From contig CM043958.1 in assembly GCA_014529385.2 (NCBI GenBank), forward strand, positions 86,250,525 to 86,314,524: a stretch of 64,000 nt of DNA, read 5' to 3'. Shown piece by piece: positions 51,473 to 61,507 of the stretch; within the stretch, counting starts at the first letter, position 1, and every line of letters begins with the position of its first letter. The position numbers were made by a program, and so were the translations under genes. The notes beneath the pieces are model-generated. The model worked only from the letters and a program-made list of their open reading frames with translations. It was not told the origin of the DNA and did not search any database. This DNA is from Adiantum capillus-veneris (lineage: Eukaryota > Streptophyta > Polypodiopsida > Polypodiales > Pteridaceae).

Positions 51473-54367
51473 TTCCTCCAGGGATGCTGAGAATGCAAAT
51501 GTATCTTCTAGTGTGGTCATTGAGGAGTTGTCAGACGTTGAGGAAATCTTGGTTGCGGCTTCATGCCCCTCAAAGTTGGTGATAACTAATGCAGAAGACA
51601 TGTTTATCTCGAAGAAAAATGTCATTGATGCATTGCTTAGTGCTAATGATGGCCTATCCCAGTCATGGATAGTGGATTTTGCTGCTTCATTCCACGTGAC
51701 TCCATCTTTGGAGTGTTTTGCTACATATCCTGCAGGCAATTATGGCAAGGTGTACCTTGGTGATAATTTTGCTTGCAATATTGAGGGAATGGGTACTATG
51801 CGTTTGGCTCTTAATAATGGTCAAGAGCTTGTGTTGAACGATGTCATGTTTGTACCAGGCAATAAGAGAAGTTTGCTATCTGTTGGCCAGTTAGATACAC
51901 ATGGTTATACTACCATCTTTGCTTGGGGTTCATGGAAGTTGCCTAAGGGCTCTATGCTTGTTGCAAAAGGGTCTAAAAGAGGTACTTTGTACTATCTTCG
52001 ATGCAAAGCTTTGCCTGGCAAGTTTCTTGCTGTTGCTGAAGTTGCTCCACACACGGAAGTGTGGCATAAGAGACGTGGCCATATGAGCCAAAAGGGTATT
52101 GATGTGCTTTCCTCTCTGAAGAGGGTTGATGTAAAAGGCAAAAACTTGGAATTTTGTAACGATTGTCTTTATGGAAAGCAAAAGAAATCTTCTTATTACT
52201 CTGGTGTCTCTCGCAAAGCTAATCCTCTTGATCTTATTCACTCCGATGTATGCACTATGCATATTAAGTCTTTTGGTGGTGCATTGTATTTTGTTACATT
52301 CATTGATGACTGTATTAGGAAAGGATGGGTGCATTTTTTGGAAAGTAAGAGTGAGACTTTTAATGCTTTTAAGACGTTTCATGCTTTTGTCACAACGCAA
52401 AAGAGTACTAAGCTTAAATTTCTCAGATCGGATAATGGAGGAGAGTATGTATCTACTGAATTTCAGCGCTTTTGTGATGAAAATGGGATTAAAAGGGAGT
52501 TGACAACCCCTTATAATCCGTCTTCTAATTGTGTGACTGAGAGGTATAATCGTAATTTATGCGAGAGAGTGCGTTGCATGTTCTCCACCGCTAATCTTTC
52601 CCAAGAGTTTTGGAGGGAGGCATTGAAAACTGCAGTTCATATTTGCAATCGCTCTCCTAATAGTACGCTGAAAAATGACATTCCAGAAGAGATTTGGTCT
52701 GGCAAACCTGCCTCTTAATATCATTTGAGAGTATTTGGCTGCGAAGCTTTTGTTCATATACGCAATGACTTGAGAACAAAGCTTGATATGAAGTCCATTA
52801 AAGGAGTCTTCCTAGGTTATGGGGAAGAAGGTGAAATGGGCTATAGAGTGTGGTTACCACAGTTTAGAAAGGTAATACGCAACCAAGATGTAGTGTTCAA
52901 AATGAGGCAAAAGTGCTTAAGAATGCTACAAAATTTGATGCTGATAAGAAAACAGTCAGATTTCAATCTTCTGTGCCACCCATTGATGTTGAAAAAGAGC
53001 CTCATGATGCATTACCGCAAGATGAAATAGATAATCAGCCGGTTAACCTTGAGCCAGAAGAGGTAGGACATGATTTTGATGCTCCTAATGAGGATGGACA
53101 ACCACCTGAATTGGCTGAAAATGATTTTCAGCAGCATGATAGAGTTGAAAAATGAGTTGCCTTATGATGTAGAACCGTTGCCTGAGAATGTAGATCATTG
53201 GGTACGCAAGTCAACTCGTTTGAGAAGGCAACCGCAGAGATTAACCCCTCTTTGGATCATGTAATGTTGACAGATGAGGGTGAACCTCATATATATAAAG
53301 AGGCCAAATCATGTGAGTCCAGTAAGTGGGATCTTGCGATGCAAGAGGAAATGAAATCCTTGTATGCAAATGATACTTGGGATCTTGTGCCATTACCTAA
53401 AGGGAGAAAGGCTCTTCCTAACAAACGGGTATACAAGATTAAGATAGTGGATGAAAAACCCAAGTACAAGGCAAGATTGGTTGCAAAAGGATATGCACAG
53501 AAAGAAGGAGTTGATTTTCAAGAAATCTTTTCTCCTGTTGTAAAGCTTACAACTTTGCGTGTCCTTTTTGCTCTTGTTGCGGTGCTTGATTTGAAATTGA
53601 ATCAAATAGATGTAAAGACAGCGTTTTTGCATGGTGACATTGAAGAGGACATATACATGAAACAGCCTGAAGGTTTTGTAGTTCCTATACGCGAGGAACT
53701 TGTATGCAAACTGAAAAGGGCTCTGTATGGTTTGAGACAATCATCACGACAGTGGTATAAGAAGTTTGACACTTTTATGCTGTCTCAAGGCTTTAAACGC
53801 AGCCATGCAGATCATTGTTTGTATACGAAAAGGGATGAAGATGGTAGTCCCATCATACTTGTTCTCTATGTTGATGACATGTTGCTTGCCGGGAAACATA
53901 AACCTAGTCTTAATGCTCTGAAACGTAAGCTAAATTCAACATTTGCTATGAAGGATTTGGGTGATGCAGAGCATATTTTGGGTATGCGTATTAAAAGAGA
54001 TAGAAAGCTGAAATTGATGTTTTTATCTCAAGAAAGGTACATTGCAAAAGTACTTGACAGATTTAATATGGCTGATGCTAAGTCTCTTGGGGTATCTTTA
54101 CCTCCATACACTAAGCTTAGCAAAGCAGATTGCCCAAAGGATGAGGTGGCATTGAAAGCAATGAAGGGAATCCCTTATGCATTAGCTTGTGGTTCTCTTA
54201 TGTATGCTATGGTTGCCACTCGTCCCGACATTGCTTATGCAGTGGGAGTTGTTAGTCGATACATGTCGAATCCTGGCAAAGCGCATTGGGAAGCTGTCAA
54301 ATGCATTCTGAGATATTTGAAAGGTACACAATCAAAGTGTATCTGTTATGGCAAAAGTTTCAGGTGA
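51473..54367 (+). pseudogene. copia element A, pol (protease, integrase, reverse transcriptase)
   Basis: Protease: the active site reads WIVDFAASFH instead of the usual D-S-G, so it should be inactive. Integrase: zinc region WHKRRGHMSQKGI...CNDCLYGKQ, then the three acidic residues in LIHSDVC, FLRSDNGGEY and NCVTERYNR. A TAA lies at 52716-52718, a frameshift near 52905 and two more near 53153 and 53250. Reverse transcriptase: KARLVAKGYAQ, QIDVKTAFLHGD, LVCKLKRALYGLRQSSRQWY and LVLYVDDMLLAG (catalytic Asp pair) are intact. The sequence stops at LRYLKGTQ...CYGKSF, just before RNase H, where another LTR begins. RNase H and 3' LTR are absent. Confidence 0.92.
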
Positions 54368-55429
54368 CACATCCAGCCCTATGTGTCCGTGCATAAGCTG
54401 CAGCATGATCAGGGTTCAGTAAGTCCAGTCAGTCTAGATTTAGAAGTGATCTGACACTTTTGTGAGTCTATTCGTAGACCGTGCATGCGCAATCACTTGG
54501 TGTAGATACATATCCTCTGGTTGCACACACTGCACAGCATGATTATCAGTATTCCCATCAGAATCCATTAGAATCAGTTCGGGAATTTTCCAGTGCATTT
54601 AGTCTATTTTCCCTATTTTTGACATTTTTCACTTATTATTTTTAAGTGACTTTCCAACAAAAGTAGGTAGGCATCTTCTCACCAAGAACTGCAGTACCCC
54701 CCCAAGCCTGGCGTTTCCTCTCCATGAGCCTAGCGTTTTCAGTTTGGGACTTCGCCATCGCAAGCCATTTCCCCACTTCAACCCAGCGTTTTGCATATCG
54801 TCATACTTCCCCCTAACACCCTGGCGTTTTCAGCTTCACCATCGCCAGCATCACAACATGCCAGCGTTTTTCCACTACCGCTAAGCAGTCAGCCAGCGTT
54901 TTTCATTTTCAGCCCCTTTGCTGCAGATGTTCAGCGTTTTTCAGCATTAGACACGACAGCAGATTCAGCCCAAGTTGGTTGCAAAAGACCCCCATTTTCA
55001 GCCCATAAAAACGCAGCCAAAACAGTCATTTTCAGCCACCGAAACAGCCCCGAAATTCAGCAGATAGAAGACCACAGATTTCAGCCCTAAGGTCATCGTC
55101 GTCGTCACCGACATACTCACAGGTTGCATCAGTCCATTGCATCGTCATTGTACCACTTTGTGCAATCAAAAGTAGACCACTCTCGCCGACGAGAGTGGGG
55201 CCTTCCGAGGAGGGTTTTACGTCGTCTCTGGTGTCGTATCTCTCTTCTCTCTCTATCTCTCAGTCTCATACACTTACACGCACAGTGTCCATTCACTTTG
55301 TTGTGATCATAGCACTTTCCATTAAGAACGAAAGGCTCTACCTTCCATAAGAACTAAAAGGAACCTTGAGCACACTTCGGAGCACTCATCTTGAGCAAAG
55401 CGCAAACAATCATTCCGCTGCACCTAACA
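54365..55429 (+). mobile_element. LTR of a second element (B) with primer-binding site
   Basis: It starts TGACACATCC at the exact point where copia A stops and ends CACCTAACA. TGGTATCAGAGC follows at 55431-55442. Between 54708 and 54945 the word GCGTTT recurs seven times in related contexts (for example AGCGTTTTTCA). Only about 100 bp of internal sequence follow before a gypsy LTR fragment. The left end is inferred from the break in copia A. Confidence 0.65.
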
Positions 55430-55533
55430 TTGGTATCAGAGCGTTGGCAGTGTTCTGTATCACTCAAGGAAAGAACCACAAGAATCACAAGATTTTTTTT
55501 GCTTGTTGCAGTCGTACAAACCCAAGTTCGCTG

Positions 55534-56495
55534 CGTGTTTACAAGGCTGTTTTGCTGCGTTTTCAGCAATACGTAGGTTTTGGCAGCCATGGAAATCTTC
55601 CCCTTTTTGCATCTATTTGTTCACAGATGCATTACAGGTCAAGGGCAGAAGAGGGAGCGCTCGATTTATGCTTTGAGGATGCTTCATTGAGAACCTGTAA
55701 CAGGTTAAGAGCTATGGAGTGCTTTCTTTCCCTCTTATGTACAGTGTGGTGCCAGGAGTGATGCCTTGCACGCTACACACTGCTCTCTCTCCCCTACATG
55801 CAGTTATGTGATGCCCCACAAGAGGGCTCTTCATTTGACTGATGTACAGCTGTGTGGTTTCATGCTTTTGTGCTGAGGCAAGAGCCTCCTTGAGCAGGAA
55901 CAGGGGTAGCTAACTGCTACTCCAAAGCAGGCACCGGTGAGGGTCATAACCTCACCGTACAAGTGCGTTTTCAGCGCTGTGTATGCGCTGCAAATTGACT
56001 GTTTTTCAGCCATACGGACGCCAGAACCATTGGGAATAGTGCCCCACTGGCAGAGGACAGTTAGGGGACTGTTTGGGGCTGAAAACAGGGCAAAAACCAG
56101 TAAATACAGCATGCTGAATTTACTGTTTCTGGGCAGAAATCAGAGGGTTTATGCCAGCGGAAGTGAGTTCCAGCAGGGGAATTGGTTTTGCGCAAGTTTT
56201 GGGGTTGTTATGCTGCCGAAATTTGGCCAAATCAAGTGGTATCTAATTGGATATAGACAAAGGATTCCCAAGACTCCACTTTGTAAATTTACCCTCTCAA
56301 AGTATAAAGAAATACCGAAAGGGGCGCCAATTTTGGGGCCTACAGGTTGTCGGTGTCTGCTCGAAGCATTCTAGCTTTCGAGCCGTGTGTGTGCTTAAGT
56401 GTTAATTCCCGTCGCAGGTTTCCTTTGCAAAGTGCTCTGTGTGTGTGTCTAAAGTAAAGAATTACCAACGCCTACCGCCCCACTGGCCGGTTTCA
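55534..56495 (+). mobile_element. 5' LTR fragment of gypsy element G
   Basis: It matches 58076-59047 almost base for base (962 against 972 bp), ending GGCCGGTTTCA in both. It corresponds to the 3' part of the full LTR at 57342-59047; the first about 730 bp are missing. TGGTTCCATTGCCGGGATAT (56496-56515) follows, resembling the TGGCGCCGTTGCCGGGGA-type primer site of some plant Ty3/gypsy elements. Confidence 0.88.
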
Positions 56496-57341
56496 TGGTT
56501 CCATTGCCGGGATATCAATCACTTTTTCCTCAAAGAGTGAGCCTGGGTTGTTTTGGGTAAAGACAGAGTGCAGGAACGCGGGATTACACTATGGCCAACA
56601 AAGGGAAGGGCATTATGGAAGAGGGTTTCTCTTCACAGGATAGACAGGAAATTCCGCATGTTCGCCCTGCCAAAAAGTGGTCAAATTAGGGCTGATTTTC
56701 TGCTGCGTTTTTAGGGTTTGCAAGTATGAGCCAAGATGAGATAGAGAGAGGTCTCACAGTGGTAGATTGGCCACTAGATCTCATGCAGGAGTGATGTGGG
56801 TCTGCCATTTGACGCTGCTTGCCGATTCTCTGAGGCGATTGCTTGGATTCTATGCCGCATTGGTAAATCATCTTGAAATTTGAGCTTGTTTGGTCGTGGG
56901 TGGTCTCGTTTGCAGAGGCAAGAGCCTCTTGCACAAGTAAAAAGTTAAGGGACACGTTGCAAGATGCTATGTGGTGAAGTTCAAGAACTATCCACCTATG
57001 GATGCAAAGTGGATGGAAGAGCATGAACTGTCAGAGTCACCAAATGTATTGCAGCTTTACCTTGAGGCCTTAGGGTTACAGCCTACGTATGCCCCAACCC
57101 AGCGTCTGCAAAGAGGGATAATGATAGAGCTAGCACATCAAATGTACTCATGGATTCAGTGCAATAGCAGTGTACAGTTTGACAAAAGTATGAAGGTTTC
57201 ATTAAGTCATTTGTACACATGTTTTGACAGTCTTTCTTGCGGATACATGCAATGATAAAAGAGTGCTAACAACACAAGATCATCAGTGGCATGTATTTAT
57301 GGTATGCAATCGAGGACGTTTGCGATTTCAAGAGGGGGGTA
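56496..57341 (+). pseudogene. Collapsed internal region of gypsy element G (gag start, chromodomain end)
   Basis: Only both ends of the coding region remain. MANKGKGIMEEGFSSQ (from ATG 56591, stop near 56689) fits a gag N-terminus. Near 56962-57030 the frame reads RCYVVKFKNYPPMDAKWMEE, a chromodomain-like end of integrase as in chromoviruses (usual form YLVKWKGY...TWE). A polypurine tract, CAAGAGGGGGGT (57329-57340), closes the region. Everything from gag core to integrase core is deleted. Confidence 0.75.
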
Positions 57342-59047
57342 TGTCACGAGGACGTGGCAATTGCTAACCTTAGTTGTTGGTTTCTTTCCAATGATTTTTG
57401 TTTAATATTTGAGACCCTCTTTTTGAAGTTGCAAATGGTCGGACATTGTATGGCCAATGTGAACGATAGTTTCACCCGCAGACGGAAAGTTGGTCAGCAC
57501 TGGAACTTGTAAAGTAAAAGGATGTCTAGGCTCAGTTCAAGATCATGTAGGTCCCCCCGTCGCACTTAGCAAGTTGGTGGATACCAGGAAGTGAACTCAA
57601 TAAAGGCATAAAGTCAAGGTGGGATCACCAACAGAAAGTATCCGACAGTTGGGTCACATTGCACTTTTGGATGCGGTCCCAATGGGGATAGATGGTCAGA
57701 TGACCAGTGGGAGCCCAATGGAAGCATGTCCTAAAATTTAGGGAACTGCTATTTTGGGCCACGAAATGTGTTCGCGTCATTACCTCCGGTATGATAAGGG
57801 AAACATTTTATGACTCTGCTGCAAAGTCAATTGATGCATCAGTTGAGAGATTTTTAAGCAGGAAGCCTAATGCGGGGGAATTGCATGCATGAGTGCCAAG
57901 TGGCACTTTTTGGTCACTTTACCAAGTCTGGGAGAAGAGAACTCGTAACTGACTTTTTGGAGCAGTTTTGGAGGCCGATAACTCTGATTTTCAGCCATTT
58001 CTCTCCATTTTTGAGCTTCCCGTGGCTTTATCTAGGTCCTAGGGACTCATTTTCAACATTGGAAGGCATTAGATACGTGTTTACAGGGCTGTTTTACTGC
58101 GTTTTCAGCGATACGTAGGTTTTGGCAGCCATGGAAATCTTCCCCTTTTTGCATCTATTAGTTCACAGATGCATTACAGGTCAAGGGCAAAAGAGGGAGC
58201 GCTCGATTTATGCTTGGAGGACGCTTCATTGAGAAACTGTCTCACAGGTTAAGAGCTATGGAGTGCTTTCTTTCCCTCTTATGTACAGTGTGGTGCCAGG
58301 AGTGATGCCCTGCACGCTACACAATGCTCTCTCTCCCCTACATGCAGTTATGTGATGCCCCACAAGAGGGCTCTTCATTTGACTGATGTACAGCTGTGTG
58401 GTTTCATGCTTTTGTGTTGAGGCAAGAGCCTCCTTGAGCAGGAACAGGGGTAGCTAACTACTACTCCAAAGCAGGCATCGGTGAGGGTCATACCTCACCG
58501 TACAAGTGCGTTTTCAGCGCTGTGTATGCGCTGCAAATTGACTGTTTTTCAGCCATACGGACGCCAGAACCATTGGGAATAGTGCCCCACTCGCAGAGGA
58601 CAGTTAGGGACTTGTTTGGGGCTGAAAACAGTGCAAAAACCAGTAAATACAGCGTGCTGAATTTACTGTTTTTGGGCAGGAATCAAAGGGTTTATGCCAG
58701 TGGAAGTGAGTTCCAACAGGGGAATTGGTTTCGCGCAAGTTTTGGGGTTGTTATCCTGCTGAAATTTGGCCAAATCAAGTGGTATCTAGTTGGATATAGA
58801 CAAAGGATTCCCAGGACTCTACTTTGTAAATTTACCCTCTCAAAGTATAAAGAAATACCGAAAGGGGCGCCAATTTTGGGGCCTACAGGTTGTCGGCGTC
58901 TGCTCGAAGCATTCTAGCTTTCGAGCCGTGTGTGTGCTTAAGTGTTAATTCCCGTCGCAGGTTTCCTTTGCAAAGTGCTCTGTGTGTGTGTCTAAAGTAA
59001 AGAATTACGGGTAAGAGCCAACTCCTACCGCCCCACAGGCCGGTTTC
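57342..59047 (+). mobile_element. 3' LTR of gypsy element G
   Basis: It starts TGTCACGAGGACG right after the polypurine tract and ends GGCCGGTTTCA, 1706 bp. Its last 972 bp are duplicated at 55534-56495. The differences between the copies are scattered single bases and a few small indels, indicating moderate age. Confidence 0.85.
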
Positions 59048-59581
59048 AGATCACCTCTTGACGGTCGTATTCTATGATTATCAATAAAGAAAGAAGTATC
59101 GAAGGGAGCGCCAGACTTTGGGGCCAATGCATATGGAAGTGGAACTCTGTCGACTCTTCTCTCTCTCCCTCTCTATTCGGTTCAATTTCGTGCAGTTTAT
59201 GTTCGTGTGTTACTATTAATTTCTCGCTTGGGTGTCCAAGACTGTTACAATGGTATTAGAGCTCCGATGATTCTTCTCCTATGGAGATTTTGATCCGTTC
59301 TACAGCACACATGGATTCGAGTAGTGAATCCAACAGAGGAACACATCTGACCTACTACAGTTTTGATGAGTCGGGAGAGGACCATGGCAAGCCTTCAGCA
59401 GAGAATCTCGATATATCAGAATACAAGTGACAGTTTTAATAGACTTAGACACTCCAAGCCAAAGATCTTGAAAGAGGAGGTTCGCGAACCCAAGTTGGGT
59501 GAGAACGAGCACATGTGTGCACGCGTGCAAGTCGTAGGCAGATGCAAAGAGAGAGAAGTAGCGCAAGGAGAAAACGTTGGG

Positions 59582-59590
<9 letters not shown>
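59048..59590 (+). mobile_element. LTR end with primer-binding site and leader (element D fragment)
   Basis: A 3' LTR-like end (ACTGTTACA, to 59249) is followed by TGGTATTAGAGC (59251-59262). A short open frame from ATG 59311 (MDSSSESNRGTH...) runs to a stop near 59430. It resembles the start of a copia gag but is too short to assign. A (GA)n at 59587-59631 follows. Confidence 0.5.
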
Positions 59591-59631
<41 letters not shown>

Positions 59632-59635
<4 letters not shown>

Positions 59636-60134
59636 AGGAGTCCAGAAAACCCAAGTGATGAGGTTTTTGGGACTCTCTTATTAGAATGGACCGTTTGGCC
59701 AATTGGACAATGTGAAACCTTTAAAAAAGCCCAAGTGGCCCAAGGGCCAATAAATGACGTATAATGCCTTCACAGGCCCAAAATGGTGGGCTAAAAATAT
59801 ATAGAAAATATATATGTGAAGCTCTCGATTATGGTGGAAACGGTCCGGAGGTGACATCTGGGCATTTACCCCAACAACCTCTCACTTAAAGGCCCAAAGA
59901 GTCGCCTTTAAGCTATATAACTCCCACCATCTGTAGGCAATGCTCATATTGTGCCTCTGGCAGACTTTGTTAGGTTTCACGCCCGTGGCCGGTTTGGCCG
60001 GGCGCCCGTCCATTCATTCTATTCTTTTGGTTATAATGGAAATAAGGAGTGTGAGCGCATCGGCTCACTATGCTCCACCAAACAGGCTGTGTTCTCCTTC
60101 CCTCTCTTGCATCCTACACACATCTCTGTCCACA
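59632..60134 (+). mobile_element. 3' part of the 5' LTR of copia element C
   Basis: Directly upstream of GGTATCAGAGC (60138-60148) it has a TATA-like CTATATAAC (59913-59921) and ends CTCTGTCCACA. The LTR start is not fixed. Confidence 0.55.
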
Positions 60135-60148
60135 AGGGGTATCAGAGC

Positions 60149-61507
60149 ATAGGCATCTGGACCCCGAGCCTCAGCTACACCCGTGAGAATCCGGTGTAGC
60201 ATAGGAGAGTCGACAATCGAGCAACAGCTCGGCACTGAGCAAGGCAAAGGAAAAGAAGTCGGGCAGTAGCCCTTGGAGGAAATTAACAACATCGTGAGCT
60301 TGGGGAAGCTTGGGAGTAAGCCTTGGAAGATTTGAGGGGAATTGACAAGCAGCAGAGGGCAGCAAAATCGAACCAAAGCATGAAATCCAAAGCAAGGAGT
60401 TGAGGAATTCACGGGTAGCAACCAGAGAGCAAGAGAAAGTGAAATCAAGGGTGTGCAGCGCAACAGGACAAGCAGCAAGCAGTCCATAGAGCGCTTCTGG
60501 CCGAGTGTACACACACACTTCGTTCGTCAGACAGTCTGCAGGACAGACGACAGAGAATTCAATTTTTCTTTTAAACTTGAATTTGCACACACCTATTGTG
60601 TGCGAGCGGCTTTTCACACATCTTTCGCCTCAAACCAACAAGAAAAAGTGAGAGAGCTTGAGAGATAGAGAGAGAACAGGGCTTCCACATCGACACCTCG
60701 TCATCGGCATCGGAGACTCCCGTCCGGCGGTGAGAGGCGGCCTCAACATCAACGATTCACCGCCGACATCGAAAAGAGCGGATCAGCTCTCGGCTAGTCT
60801 TCGACATCGGCTCTTGCCATTAGAGCCGTTCAGACACCGACTTTAATGATTTTCGACATCGACGCTTTACCCCAGCGTTTTTCTCGACACCTCTCATTAC
60901 GCAGCGGATTTTCGACATCTGACCCCGACACTAGCGTTCCCGCGGACAAGTGTTTTCCCATGGACAGTTGTGCTTGCGATCGTTTTTCCCAGCCCTTTCT
61001 GAGACTCAGACCAGAAGAGCCTCTTCTGAGACTGTAGCTAGTCGTTTTGAGTATGCTTTAGCCTTTTGGAGGGTCGTTGCCTTAGGTTTTCTTTGAGCTG
61101 GGGTATTCTCAAATGTTTAGATACCTTCGGTGAAACAAGTTGCTGGAGTCCCCCTCTTACGGTACCCTCGCCATAGGATATGTATCTGGTCGGACTTTTT
61201 TGCTTTTGACGCCGAGTTGGCAGTCACACGGCGAATGGTTTTGAGCAGTTTATGCCCAATGGTTGTTTTGAGCAATTTATGCGCTTACTTTTGTCCTGTC
61301 AAGTTTGAGAGTTTGCTCCCCGTACAGAGGAGACTCTGCCGGATTTTTCTCACGAGTCCATTTTATGCGTTCTTTGCACCCTTGACTATTCTTAGACAGT
61401 AATTTTACTACATTTGGTTTGAGTTTTTGCTCCTATTTTAGGGGAAACTCTGCCAAAATTATCTTAGGAAATTTGCCATAACGTTTTTGACCACATTCTC
61501 TTGAGTC
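60149..61507 (+). mobile_element. Leader of copia element C
   Basis: A long untranslated leader between primer site and gag. The part at about 60690-61190 is repeated, inverted, at 31320-32335. It is rich in CGACATCGG-type words. No coding function is seen. Confidence 0.7.

Noticed and set aside
53393-53740. 115-codon minus-strand ORF
   Set aside because: Antisense shadow of the copia A reverse transcriptase.
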